From DASPWV01 sp046727855 (lineage in GTDB: Bacteria > Acidobacteriota > Vicinamibacteria > Vicinamibacterales > UBA2999), in the NCBI GenBank assembly GCA_046727855.1, contig JBKPDL010000027.1, forward strand, positions 1-63,567: a stretch of 63,567 bases of DNA. The letters run 5' to 3'. Numbering within the stretch: position 1 is the stretch's first letter; every line of letters starts with the position of its first letter. A program made the position numbers and the translations under genes. Shown here in pieces: positions 32,824 through 41,465 of this stretch. The notes beneath the pieces were generated by a model. The model had not been told where the DNA came from. It worked only from the letters and a program-made list of their open reading frames with translations, and did no database searches.

Positions 32824-34272
32824 ATGACCGAGCAGACCGTAGCGTCCTTGCAGCAGCGCCTCCGCGGGCGTTTGATTCAGCCGACCGATGCCGACTACGA
32901 CGCCGCCCGCGCGCTGTACAACGGAATGATTGACAAGAAACCGCGCCTGATCGTGCGCTGCGCGAACGTCGCGGACGTGATTGCGGCCGTGAACTTCACC
33001 CGCGAGGAGGGCCTGCTCCTGGCGATTCGCGGCGGCGGTCACAGCGGCCCCGGTCTTGGCAGCTGCGACAACGGGTTGGTGATCGATCTGTCGGCGATGA
33101 AAAGCGTGCGCGTCGATCCGAACACGCGCACGGTTCGCGTCGATCCAGGTTGCACGTCGGGTGACGTCGACCACGCGACGCACGCCTTCGGTTTGGCGGT
33201 GCCATTTGGCATCGTGTCCACCACCGGCGTCGCAGGGCTGACGCTGGGCGGCGGCACTGGTTACCTCACTCGCAAGCACGGCCTCACCATCGACAACTTG
33301 ATCGAAGCCGACGTTGTCCTCGCCGACGGGAGCTTCGTGACGACAAACGCGGACACGCATCCCGATCTGTTCTGGGCGTTGCGCGGCGGCGGGGGCAATT
33401 TCGGCGTGGTGACGAGCTTCGTCTTCCGCGCGCATCCAGTGGCCGCGGTTTACGCGGGCCCAATCTTTTGGGACGCGAAGAACGACGGTACGACCGTGAT
33501 GCGGACCTACCGCGACTTCATGGCGAGCGCGCCGGAGGATCTCGGTATCTTCGTCGGCCTCAAAACCGTACCACCGATGGATCCGTTCCCACGCGAGCAC
33601 TGGGGCAAACGCGCGTGCGCCATCATCGGCGCCTACAACGGATCCGCCGCGGACGGACAGCGTGCCATGCAGCCGCTGCTCGAACAGTTACCGGCGCCGC
33701 TCTTCAACTGGATGAGCGAGATACCGTTCCCGGCGATGCAGTCACTCTTCGATCCGTTCTTCCCGAAAGGCCTGCAGTGGTACTGGAAGGGCGACTTCGT
33801 CAAGACGTTGCCGGACGAAGCGATCGACACGCATATCGCACAAGCCGCAAATGCACCAAGCGATCTCTGTTTGATGCATCTCTATCCGATTGACGGTGCG
33901 GTGCACTCCGTCGCCAAGGACGCCACCGCATGGGACGCGCGCGATGCGCGGTGGTCGATGGTGGTCGCCGCGATCGATCCGGATCCCGCGAAAGCAGTGC
34001 CGTTGACAACGTGGGGCCGCGGCTATTGGAAGGCCGTGCACCCGTTCAACCTCGGCGGTGCCTACATCAATTTCCTGATGGACGACGAGGCCCAGGGTCG
34101 CGTGCAGGCGAGTTACGGAGACAACTACGAGCGGCTCACCGAGGTGAAGACGAACTACGATCCAGCGAACTTGTTCCGAGTGAACCAGAACATCGCGCCC
34201 GCGGTACCCTCGTCCGCCGATCGCCGCGCCGCTACCGGACAAGCGGACGCCCGTCCCGGAGCGACGGCATAG
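32824..34272 (+). CDS. FAD-binding oxidoreductase, berberine-bridge-enzyme type
   Basis: The ATG at 32824 begins a 482-residue flavoprotein; in-frame codons before it belong to the repeat. The PCMH-type FAD domain contains LLAIRGGGHSGPGLGSCDNG, where His of GGGHS is the usual FAD attachment site, then GLTLGGGTGYLTRKHGLTID, the second FAD loop, which lacks the Cys seen in bicovalent members. The C-terminal BBE segment is NYDPANLFRVNQNI. Enzymes of this group oxidise sugars, alkaloids or other alcohols. The substrate here is unknown. It is cytosolic, with no signal peptide. Confidence 0.93.
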   Translation: MTEQTVASLQQRLRGRLIQPTDADYDAARALYNGMIDKKPRLIVRCANVADVIAAVNFTREEGLLLAIRGGGHSGPGLGSCDNGLVIDLSAMKSVRVDPNTRTVRVDPGCTSGDVDHATHAFGLAVPFGIVSTTGVAGLTLGGGTGYLTRKHGLTIDNLIEADVVLADGSFVTTNADTHPDLFWALRGGGGNFGVVTSFVFRAHPVAAVYAGPIFWDAKNDGTTVMRTYRDFMASAPEDLGIFVGLKTVPPMDPFPREHWGKRACAIIGAYNGSAADGQRAMQPLLEQLPAPLFNWMSEIPFPAMQSLFDPFFPKGLQWYWKGDFVKTLPDEAIDTHIAQAANAPSDLCLMHLYPIDGAVHSVAKDATAWDARDARWSMVVAAIDPDPAKAVPLTTWGRGYWKAVHPFNLGGAYINFLMDDEAQGRVQASYGDNYERLTEVKTNYDPANLFRVNQNIAPAVPSSADRRAATGQADARPGATA

Positions 34273-34290
34273 AGGGTTGCATCACCCGAA

Positions 34291-34437
34291 TCTGGGGATT
34301 TGGAGGAACTTGGAGATTTGGAGCTGATTTGGAGATTTGCAGATTCCTGGATTTTGCGATTGCTAAATCTCCAAATCGTCAATCACCAAATCGCCAGATC
34401 TGCTCCAAATCTCCAGCTCTCCAAACCCCAAATTCAC
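34291..34437. repeat. AAATC-type inverted repeat
   Basis: The left arm GAATCTGGGGATTTGGAGG, GGAGCTGATTTGGAGATTTG is followed by the right arm CTAAATCTCCAAATCG, AATCACCAAATCGCCAG, and an end CCCCAAATTCACGCG. It sits between the convergent genes ending at 34272 and 34447. Confidence 0.88.
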
Positions 34438-34446
34438 GCGACACCA

Positions 34447-35046
34447 TTACTGTCCCGGTATCATGATGTGCGCGGTCGATGTGCCCGCATTCATAATCCA
34501 CGCACCACCTTGCTTGGGGTTGTCCGGCAGGCCGGTGGACTGAGTGGTGGCGCCCGGCACTGCGATCATGGCGTGGTGCCGTTGGGCACGTTCGCGGTCC
34601 GGGCCCGCGACGCTGTGCCACACAGACCCGTACTCAGGCTTCACACGCGTCCCGTCCTTTTCCATCGCGTTGAGCATCTCCTCGGATTTCTTCCTATCAC
34701 CCGTCGCCTCGGCCTTCAGATTCTGAGCGACGCGATCGAGGTTGGCGACGCTCGTGCACTGAACGGAGAACGGCTGCTGTTGAGGGAATCCGGACCGGTC
34801 ATAGCAGACGAGGCGGTTCGTGCCTTTTCTAAGCGTCTCGTAGGTGTTGTCTGGTTTCCATTTGATAACGGTTGCCTGATCCTTCTGATTCGCAGGCGCG
34901 GCGACGAGCGCCTTATCTACGTCGGCCTGCGACGCGCCTGGTTCGAGCTCCGGCGGTGCCGCAGCAGTACCGCCGCCGCGTCCTTGCGCGAGCAAGACGC
35001 TGGAAACCGCCAGGATATTGATCACCAACAGGGCAGTGCGCTTCAT
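34447..35046 (-). CDS. Secreted hypothetical protein
   Basis: The ATG at 35046 has GGAGGTCC just upstream; an earlier in-frame start lies in unlikely sequence. The 199-residue product has a signal peptide (KRTALLVINILAVSSVLLAQ), a low-complexity linker RGGGTAAAPPELEPG and then a domain with TVIKWKPDNTYETLRKGTNR, LVCYDRSGFPQQQPFSVQCT (two Cys, likely a disulfide) and VKPEYGSVWHSVAGPDRERA. The end HHAMIAVPGATTQSTGLPDN is conserved in many Acidobacteria proteins of unknown function. It is probably periplasmic. Confidence 0.68.
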   Translation of the reverse strand: MKRTALLVINILAVSSVLLAQGRGGGTAAAPPELEPGASQADVDKALVAAPANQKDQATVIKWKPDNTYETLRKGTNRLVCYDRSGFPQQQPFSVQCTSVANLDRVAQNLKAEATGDRKKSEEMLNAMEKDGTRVKPEYGSVWHSVAGPDRERAQRHHAMIAVPGATTQSTGLPDNPKQGGAWIMNAGTSTAHIMIPGQ

Positions 35047-35189
35047 ATGGACCTCCATGCCGTAAGGCACTGCGCTTATTTTACGCAGTCGACCGGCCGT
35101 CTGAAGCAGTACCGGCAACGTCGGTGACCGTCCGCTGTCCGCGATGACGCAGGCACGTCAAACGCACAAGAACTAGAATCACCTCCACG

Positions 35190-35618
35190 GTGCAGCTCGA
35201 TCAATTCCTGGGAACTCAAGTTGCCGGCGCGCTGAAGATTTCTGAAGCGGCGATGAACGAGTTGCTGAACACCAAAGGGTCGCCAGTGCGCGGCGCCGCG
35301 ATCTCCGTTGCTCCAGACAACGAAGTCGTCTTTCGCTACGGCGTGCTCCGCGCGCGCGCGACGCTGATTGGTGTGATCGACGTCGGTGCCGCGCCCCGCC
35401 TTCGGCTGCGGCTCGCCTCCCTTTTCGTTGGGGTCGCGCTCAGCGCAGCGCTGCGCCAGCCGTACCTCCGCGTGAACGGCCGAGAGGTCACGATTTCTCT
35501 GGCAGACGTGCCGGCGCTGCACGGATTACGCGAAGTGTGGCCGTGCGTCAAAAGCGCAGGCTTTCGGACCGACGGTCGCGCCATCGTGATGGACTTCACG
35601 TTTTCAGTGACGGAGTAG
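35190..35618 (+). CDS. Hypothetical protein, first of a pair
   Basis: A GTG at 35190 starts 142 residues: MQLDQFLGTQVAGALKISEA, AISVAPDNEVVFRYGVLRAR, LIGVIDVGAAPRLRLRLASL and KSAGFRTDGRAIVMDFTFSV. The alternating strand pattern and a helix with I-S-E-A-A-M-N-E-L-L recall lipid-binding tubular proteins, but no family is recognised. The next gene starts 4 bp after its stop and shows a similar beginning (KLSGTLVVKQEVVNELI against ALKISEAAMNELL), so the two may be distant duplicates in one operon. Confidence 0.6.
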   Translation: MQLDQFLGTQVAGALKISEAAMNELLNTKGSPVRGAAISVAPDNEVVFRYGVLRARATLIGVIDVGAAPRLRLRLASLFVGVALSAALRQPYLRVNGREVTISLADVPALHGLREVWPCVKSAGFRTDGRAIVMDFTFSVTE

Positions 35619-35622
35619 CGCG

Positions 35623-35868
35623 ATGCGAGATTGGATTGCGGCGCAACTTGCCGCTGGCCTTCCAGCGTTTGCCGGATCGAAACTCTCAGGTACGCTCGTG
35701 GTGAAACAGGAAGTCGTGAACGAGCTGATCGCGAAGTGGCTTGCTGCCGACAGCGCTCCTTCAGAAGCGCCGCGCGTCGATCTTCGAGTGTTGCGCACGG
35801 CAATCAAATCCGCGACCGTGCGGGCAGAGAACGGCAAGCTGCTGATTGATGTCGAGATCAGTCTGTAG
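35623..35868 (+). CDS. Hypothetical protein, second of a pair
   Basis: This 81-residue product reads MRDWIAAQLAAGLPAFAGSK, then LSGTLVVKQEVVNELIAKWL and LRTAIKSATVRAENGKLLID, ending VEISL. Strand-helix-strand content and the E-x-V-N-E-L-I helix parallel the gene before it, 4 bp upstream, so I call a two-gene operon. Its last 108 bp overlap the reading frame of the ModA-like gene on the other strand. No function is recognised. Confidence 0.55.
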   Translation: MRDWIAAQLAAGLPAFAGSKLSGTLVVKQEVVNELIAKWLAADSAPSEAPRVDLRVLRTAIKSATVRAENGKLLIDVEISL

Positions 35869-36768
35869 CACCACGACGGAGGAGACGATCCGAAATTCCG
35901 ATTTGCAGCTTTGACCTTTTGGGGTCGTTCTCGCCGCGACGGCGACAATCAGGTCGAACTTCTCGCAAAGACGCTTGTCGGCTGCGTCCTGGACCACCGC
36001 GATAGGTTCCAGGCCGCTCTTCATAATCGCGGACGTGGCAGCAGGCGAGGCCAAATATCGAACGAGCGCCAGGGCAACAGCCTGATTCGGTGAACCAATG
36101 ACGACCCCGGCCGAGATGGTAGTGATTCGCTGAACGTCAGCCGGCAGCGGTCCGATGTAATCGATGCCGGGCACGGGAAGCAACTCGCTGATCTGCTGAA
36201 AGCCGATTTCCGCTTCGCCTCGCGCAACTACCGAACCGACGCGTTCGCGTTCGATCCGGCGGCTCTTCGATTTCATTTGTTCGGCAATACCGAGACGCGG
36301 AAAGAGCTCGTTGACAAGATAGTCGCCGCTGACGCTTGCCGAGTATGCGATCGACTTCGCTTGCAAGAGCGTACGCTGCAACGCCTCAACGGTGCTGATG
36401 TCGGGCCGCAGCGCTCCGGTCCGCACGGCCACGCCAATGGCGGACCGCGCGAGCGCGACTTTGCTGCCGGCCACGACCTTGCCTGCGCGAATCAAGCCGT
36501 CCAGCGTGGCCTCAGGCAGAATCAGGACGTCAACGGGTTCGCCGCGCTGCACTCGACTTGCGATCGATTCCATCCCGGTTCCCATCGACGTTGTCGCCGT
36601 CACGACCTTCACCTTCATCGTCTGTTCGAACTGCGGCGCCAGTTCGAGATACGGGGCCGTGAACGCGCCCGAGGTCATCACTCTGATTTCGCCGGCGTAA
36701 ACCGTGACCGCGGCAAGAACGGCGACCGCGCACACCAGCGCCGTTCGCCGCGCACCATACGCTCGCAT
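35761..36768 (-). CDS. ModA-like substrate-binding protein with a read-through tail
   Basis: The ATG at 36768 gives a signal peptide (ARRTALVCAVAVLAAVTVYA) and then the molybdate-binding-protein-like fold: IRVMTSGAFTAPYLELAPQF, ASRVQRGEPVDVLILPEATL, LLQAKSIAYSASVSGDYLVN and AGVVIGSPNQAVALALVRYL, ending SAIMKSGLEPIA. A normal family member stops there, at about 257 residues. Here 78 more residues with four Cys and no family features run to 35761, overlapping the convergent gene by 108 bp. No ModB or ModC genes follow. The ligand could be an oxyanion; the ligand residues are not clear. Confidence 0.82.
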   Translation of the reverse strand: MRAYGARRTALVCAVAVLAAVTVYAGEIRVMTSGAFTAPYLELAPQFEQTMKVKVVTATTSMGTGMESIASRVQRGEPVDVLILPEATLDGLIRAGKVVAGSKVALARSAIGVAVRTGALRPDISTVEALQRTLLQAKSIAYSASVSGDYLVNELFPRLGIAEQMKSKSRRIERERVGSVVARGEAEIGFQQISELLPVPGIDYIGPLPADVQRITTISAGVVIGSPNQAVALALVRYLASPAATSAIMKSGLEPIAVVQDAADKRLCEKFDLIVAVAARTTPKGQSCKSEFRIVSSVVVLQTDLDINQQLAVLCPHGRGFDCRAQHSKIDARRF

Positions 36769-36916
36769 ATGCCCTCACACAGTTCTTTGTGCCGTGCGGA
36801 TTGTACGCGCAACTCGCCTGCACTTCTCGACTATGTATCGCCGGCACGCGCGTCGTTCGTGCTTGCTTGCAGGGTGCCGCGGCGTTATATAGGACACGAC
36901 TCTTACGGAGCACCCC

Positions 36917-39043
36917 ATGCGTCACCGCCACAATTCGTTGTCTCTGCGCGCGCGCGTCGTCCTCGTCGTTACGCTCACGCTCTTCGCCGGCGGCGCGGCG
37001 CCACAAACGGCGCTCCTGCCCGAGAAAGGGACGGAGATTCTGTGGGACACGTATGGCATCCCGCACATCTTCGCGCCCGATCACCCGAGTCTCTTTTATG
37101 CCTACGGCTACGCGCAGATGGAGGGGCACGCCGAGCTGCTGGTGCGGCTCTACGCGCAGGCGCGCGGGCGCGGCGCGGAGTTCTACGGCGACGGCTACCT
37201 CGACAGCGATCGCTGGGTGCGCACGAACGGCATTCCCGACAAGGCAAAACAGTGGGCGGCGCAGCAGAGTCCGGAGTTCGGCGGCCTGATTCGCGCGTTT
37301 GCGGCGGGCTTGAACGCGTGGGCGGCAAAGAACCAGACCTCACTGACCGCGGCCGCGAGGGCCGTGCTGCCGCTCACGCCCGAGGACGTGTACGCGCATG
37401 GATTGCGCATCATTCATTACGACTGGCTCACGAGCGAGCAGAACGTCTACACCAAGATGCGTCGGGAGGAGGTGGAGACGCACGGCTCGAACGGCTGGGC
37501 GATCGGCCCCGCGAAAAGCGCCTCCGGCAATGCGATGCTGCTGAGCAACTCGCACTTGCCATGGTCCGACAGCGACACCTATTTCGAGGTGCAGCTCACG
37601 GCGCCAGGGGTGACGTCGTACGGCGCGGTCTGGGTGGGGTTCCCGGTGCTGCGGCAGTGTTTCACCGAGTTTGTGGCGTGGACCCAGACGACCAACGGCC
37701 CGACCGGGGCGGACGTGTATCGCCTGACGCTCGAGGGCGATGGCTACGTGCTCGACGGCAAGACGCGGGCGTTCGAGGTCGAGAACCAGATCATCAAAGT
37801 GCGTCAGGCTGACGGGTCGCTGCGTGACGTGCCGCACACGATTCGCCGGTCGGTGCACGGACCGGTGTTCTCGGAACGCCGCGGTGTCAGGGTTGCTCTC
37901 CGCGTGGTCGCGGCCGATCGCCCGAAGATGTTCGAGCAGTTCTGGCGCATGGGTCTCGCGAAAAACCTCGAAGAGTGGAAGAACGCCATGCGGATGCAGC
38001 AGTTGCCGATCTTCCACACCATGTACGCCGATCGTGACGGCCACATCATGTATGTCTACAACGCGGCGCCGCCGGTGCGGACGCATGGTGATCACGCGTA
38101 TTGGAACGGTGTCATTCCAGGCGACCGCTCGGATCTGATCGCATCCGACAAGATCGTGCCGTTCGATCAGCTGCCGCAGGTGCTCGATCCGCCGACCGGC
38201 TGGGTGCAGAACTGCAACGACTCGCCGTGGACGTCAACCTATCCGATGCAGATCGATCCGGCGAAGTTCGCGTCCTACATCGCGCCGCCGCCGGGTCACA
38301 CGCAGCGATCGCAGCGCAGCATCCGCCTGCTGTCGGAGTCCGGAAAGATCGCGTTGGCGGATCTGAAGGGCATGAAGCTCTCCACGCGCAGCGAAATCGC
38401 CGATCATTTCGTGGACGATCTGGCCGCGGCCGCGAGGGGCAGCGCGTCCGCGAAGGCAAAGGAAGCGGCGGAGATCCTCGCGAAGTGGGATCGCCAGGGC
38501 GAGACGACGAGCGACGGCGCGTTTCTCTTCTGGCGCTTCATCACCGCCGCGGGCAATAACTTCCAGAACATCGGCGGCTACGCGGTGAGGCCGGACGTCC
38601 GCCAGCCATTGACGACGCCGCGCGGCTTTGCCGATCCGGCGAAGGCCGTGGCGCTGCTCGACGCCGAAGCGCGGCGTCTCGAAGCCGATTACGACACGCT
38701 GCACGTGATCTGGGGCGACGTCATCCGCCTGCGTCGCGGCAATCTCGACCTGCCCGGCAACGGCGTCCCCGGCACGCTCGGCGGCATCAGGACGGTCAGC
38801 ACCGGCCCCTTCGTGAACGGCAAGACGCAAATTCAGGGCGGCGACACGTTCTACGCGGTGATCGAATTCCAGAAGAACGGCCCGCCCATCGGCGAGGCGC
38901 TCCTCGGCTACGGCAACTGGTCGCGCGTGGGCTCGAAGCACGTGGACGATCAGCTCGCGCTGGCGTCGCAGAAGAAGATGCGACCGATTGTGCGCAACCG
39001 GGAAGCGATTGAGAAGAATCTGGAGAGCCGGACGACTTTCTGA
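36917..39043 (+). CDS. Penicillin-acylase-family N-terminal-nucleophile hydrolase
   Basis: The 708-residue precursor has a signal peptide (VLVVTLTLFAGGAAPQ), an A-chain-like part with WDTYGIPHIFAPDHPSLFYA and YGYAQMEGHAELLVRLYAQA, and the cleavage/catalytic site GSNGWAIGPAKSASGNAMLL with Ser191 as the new N-terminal nucleophile. This matches the SNxW pattern of penicillin acylases and AHL/palmitoyl acylases. The residue count is typical. Such enzymes are processed in the periplasm and deacylate amides such as beta-lactam side chains, N-acyl homoserine lactones or N-acyl amino acids. The substrate is unknown. No regulator is adjacent. Confidence 0.93.
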   Translation: MRHRHNSLSLRARVVLVVTLTLFAGGAAPQTALLPEKGTEILWDTYGIPHIFAPDHPSLFYAYGYAQMEGHAELLVRLYAQARGRGAEFYGDGYLDSDRWVRTNGIPDKAKQWAAQQSPEFGGLIRAFAAGLNAWAAKNQTSLTAAARAVLPLTPEDVYAHGLRIIHYDWLTSEQNVYTKMRREEVETHGSNGWAIGPAKSASGNAMLLSNSHLPWSDSDTYFEVQLTAPGVTSYGAVWVGFPVLRQCFTEFVAWTQTTNGPTGADVYRLTLEGDGYVLDGKTRAFEVENQIIKVRQADGSLRDVPHTIRRSVHGPVFSERRGVRVALRVVAADRPKMFEQFWRMGLAKNLEEWKNAMRMQQLPIFHTMYADRDGHIMYVYNAAPPVRTHGDHAYWNGVIPGDRSDLIASDKIVPFDQLPQVLDPPTGWVQNCNDSPWTSTYPMQIDPAKFASYIAPPPGHTQRSQRSIRLLSESGKIALADLKGMKLSTRSEIADHFVDDLAAAARGSASAKAKEAAEILAKWDRQGETTSDGAFLFWRFITAAGNNFQNIGGYAVRPDVRQPLTTPRGFADPAKAVALLDAEARRLEADYDTLHVIWGDVIRLRRGNLDLPGNGVPGTLGGIRTVSTGPFVNGKTQIQGGDTFYAVIEFQKNGPPIGEALLGYGNWSRVGSKHVDDQLALASQKKMRPIVRNREAIEKNLESRTTF

Positions 39044-39087
39044 GCTGGTCCAAACGCGTCGGTAGTGCGCGCTGGCGCGCGCGAATC

Positions 39088-39206
39088 TGGAGATTTGGTG
39101 ATTTTGAGATTTGGATATTTTGTGAATTTGGCGATTGCCAAATTTCCAGATTTGCAAATCGCCAAATCGTCTCCAATTCTCCAGATCGCCAACTCTCCAA
39201 ATTCGC
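39088..39206. repeat. AAATC-type inverted repeat
   Basis: It begins GCGAATCTGGAGATTTGG and has a left arm of TTTGG words, a right arm GCCAAATTTCCAGATTTGC, the core CCAAATCGTCTCCAATTCTCC, and ends CTCCAAATTCGCGA. The ends form an inverted pair (GCGAATYTGG/CCAAATTCGC). Confidence 0.88.
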
Positions 39207-39256
39207 GATCCCACCCTCTCGAACTTTCACCGCGCGTTCAAGGAGATCGACGCGCC

Positions 39257-40522
39257 ATGACGGGCACATTGCTTTCGCGGCGCTCAATCCTGCACGGTGT
39301 CGCAGCGGCCGTGGCGCCGCTCGCGTTTGGCACGCGGGCGCACGCGGCACGGCAAACATCGAGTGGCGAGATCGATCCGCTGAACACTGACGTGCTCCCG
39401 CGCGGCATCCGCTCGCGCTTCGTCAACGGGGTGAACGGTCTGCGGATGCACGTGCTCGAGGCCGGCTACGAGACGCCCGGCCGGCCAGGGGTCCTTTTGA
39501 TTCACGGCTTTCCCGAGCTCGCCTACAGCTGGCGCCACGTGATGGTACCGCTCGCCTCGGCGGGCTATCACGTGTTCGCGCCCGACATGCGCGGCTACGG
39601 CCGGACCACTCCCGCGCCGGTCGATTACGACGCCGACCTGCGCCCGTTTGGAACCGTGAACCGGATCAGGGACATGCTCGCGCTCGTGTCGGCGATGGGC
39701 CATCGCTCGCTCGCGGCCGTGTTCGGGCACGACATGGGATCACCGTTGGCGGGCTGGTGCGCGCTCGCGCGCCCCGAAATCTTTCGCGCGGTCGTGATGA
39801 TGAGCGCGCCGTTCGGCGGCGCACCCGTGCTGCCGTTCAACACAGCGAACGCTGCAGCCGCGCCCGCGCCACGGACATCGGCGTCGCCCGAGGCGGTTTA
39901 CGAGGAGCTCGCGAAGCTCTCGCCGCCACGCAAGCACTACCAGCGCTATTACCAAACACGCGAGGCGAACGCGAACATGTGGCATCCGGCGCAGGGCCTG
40001 CACGCGTTCCTGCGCGCCTACTACCACATGAAGAGCGCCGACTGGAAACAGAACCATCCCCGTCCGCTTGCCGCGCGCACCGCCACCGAGTGGGCGAAGC
40101 TGCCGCGCTATTACGTCATGGATCTCGACAAGGGGATGGCGGAGCAGGTGGCCGCCGAGATGCCGACGCCGGCGGAGGTCGCCGCCAATCGTTGGCTGCC
40201 CGATTCAGAACTTCGCGTCTACACCGAGGAGTATGGCCGCACGGGCTTTCAGGGCGGCCTCAATGGGTATCGCGGTAGCCCTGGGAACGAGGATCTGCAG
40301 CTCTTTGCGGGAAGGACTATCGACGTGCCATCCAGCTTCATGAGCGGGAAGCAGGATTGGGGCGTGTATCAAAACCCGGGGGCACTCGAACGGCTCGAGA
40401 AGAGCATCACCACGACGTACCGCGGCACGCACTTGATAGACGGCGCCGGGCATTGGGTGCAGCAGGAGCAGCCCGAGGAGCTCACGCGGTTACTGCTCGA
40501 TTTCCTGCGTCGCGTTTCCTGA
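39257..40522 (+). CDS. Tat-exported alpha/beta hydrolase, epoxide-hydrolase-like
   Basis: The ATG at 39257 starts 421 residues with a Tat signal (LLSRRSILHGVAAAVAPLAF). The frame before it is the AAATC repeat. Motifs of the epoxide hydrolase/haloalkane dehalogenase branch are present: VLLIHGFPELAYSWRHVMVP (oxyanion hole HGFPE), VFGHDMGSPLAGWCAL with Asp as nucleophile, and the catalytic His in GAGHWVQQEQPEEL. Between them lies a cap domain of about 150 residues. An exported epoxide hydrolase is unusual, and the enzyme could also be a dehalogenase or esterase. Confidence 0.88.
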   Translation: MTGTLLSRRSILHGVAAAVAPLAFGTRAHAARQTSSGEIDPLNTDVLPRGIRSRFVNGVNGLRMHVLEAGYETPGRPGVLLIHGFPELAYSWRHVMVPLASAGYHVFAPDMRGYGRTTPAPVDYDADLRPFGTVNRIRDMLALVSAMGHRSLAAVFGHDMGSPLAGWCALARPEIFRAVVMMSAPFGGAPVLPFNTANAAAAPAPRTSASPEAVYEELAKLSPPRKHYQRYYQTREANANMWHPAQGLHAFLRAYYHMKSADWKQNHPRPLAARTATEWAKLPRYYVMDLDKGMAEQVAAEMPTPAEVAANRWLPDSELRVYTEEYGRTGFQGGLNGYRGSPGNEDLQLFAGRTIDVPSSFMSGKQDWGVYQNPGALERLEKSITTTYRGTHLIDGAGHWVQQEQPEELTRLLLDFLRRVS

Positions 40523-40593
40523 GGGAGCGGCCGCCTCTTCAGTGTACCCTTCTCGGCCATAGCCGGCTGAAAAGCCCGGAACCGTTGAGCTCC

Positions 40594-40882
40594 ATGGACC
40601 TTACTGGCAGAACGTTCAAGCAACACCAGATCGAGACACAGGTTGGTGCCGGCGGGCTGGGTGTCGTCTATCGCGCGCGCGATACCGTGCCTGGCCGTGA
40701 GGTCGCGCTAAATGTCCTGCCGCCAAGTGCGTTGGACGATGACGAGGCCGCGCCGGCGGTTTTTGCGCGAAGCGCGCGCTGCTTCCGTGCTCAACCGCCC
40801 CAACGTGGTCACCATCTACGAAATCGGTTCCGCTGAGGGGATCGACTTCATCGCCAGGTCGTCATCCGATTCAGGCGTTTAG
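40594..40882 (+). pseudogene. Fragment of a Ser/Thr protein kinase
   Basis: The plus strand starts MDLTGRTFKQHQIETQVGAG GLGVVYRARD, the glycine-rich loop of PknB-type kinases, and VALNVLPPSALDDDEA, where the invariant Lys of VALK is Asn. A second frame gives EARAASVLNRPNVVTIYEIG SAEGIDFIARSS, the following C-helix region, and then a stop at 40882. Only about 95 of 270 kinase residues remain, with one indel and a dead catalytic Lys. Its 3' end overlaps the convergent NUDIX gene. Confidence 0.85.
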
Positions 40883-41296
40883 GCTGGGCCGCGACGAGAC
40901 GATGGTAAATGCGCGACCGAGCAGCGGGCGCGCGGGATGGTCGGCGAGGCGTTCTATCGCTTCGGAAAACGTGACCCACGCGCGCTCACGGCTGCGGTGT
41001 TCGTCCCAGATGTTCGCCTCGACGAGCACGTCCATCAGATAAACGGTCACGACAAACGAGCAACCCCATTTCTCGTACTCGTAGCTGCCGACCGTCGTCA
41101 TCAAGCGGCCGCGGAGACCTGCTTCTTCCCACGCTTCGTTGAGCGCTGTGTCCTGAGAACTGTCGCCGCGGTCGATCATCCCCTTTGGAATGCCCCACCG
41201 ATCGCGATCCTTGCGGCGGATGACGCAAACGTCGACCGCGTTGCCAACGCGGCGAATAGCAATGACGCCCGCCTGTCTGATCCTACGATTCGCCAC
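40871..41296 (-). CDS. NUDIX hydrolase
   Basis: The 141-residue protein has a single Nudix domain. The box reads GMIDRGDSSQDTALNEAWEE AGL, following the G-x5-E-x7-R-E-U-x-E-E-x-G-U pattern with Asp for the first Glu and Asn for Arg, while the metal-binding EAWEEAG core is intact. Upstream strands VIAIRRVGNAVDVCVIRRKD lead into RWGIPKGM. The family hydrolyses nucleoside diphosphate-linked compounds, including (di)nucleoside polyphosphates and ADP-ribose. The IPKG version is close to the diadenosine-polyphosphate type. Substrate is not certain. Cytosolic. Confidence 0.88.
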   Translation of the reverse strand: MANRRIRQAGVIAIRRVGNAVDVCVIRRKDRDRWGIPKGMIDRGDSSQDTALNEAWEEAGLRGRLMTTVGSYEYEKWGCSFVVTVYLMDVLVEANIWDEHRSRERAWVTFSEAIERLADHPARPLLGRAFTIVSSRPSLNA

Positions 41297-41307
41297 GGGA
41301 CCAGATT

Positions 41308-41422
41308 ACTCGCGAATCTGGTGGAGATTTAGCAAATTTGGCGATCGCGAAATTTTCAAATCTCCAAATCTCCACCTCTCCAAATCTTCAAATCTCCACA
41401 TCGCCACCTCGCCAAATTCGCG
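41308..41422. repeat. AAATC-type inverted repeat
   Basis: CGCGAATCTGGTGGAGATTT opens it, with a short left arm; the right arm AATTTTCAAATCTCCAAATC runs on in CTCC words and closes CGCCAAATTCGCG. The ends are the same inverted GCGAAT/ATTCGC pair seen in the copy at 39088. It lies between the NUDIX and nitroreductase genes. Confidence 0.85.
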
Positions 41423-41465
41423 TGGCGTCGGGTCAGAGACGCAAGCCGACGCCGATCATCTCGGC

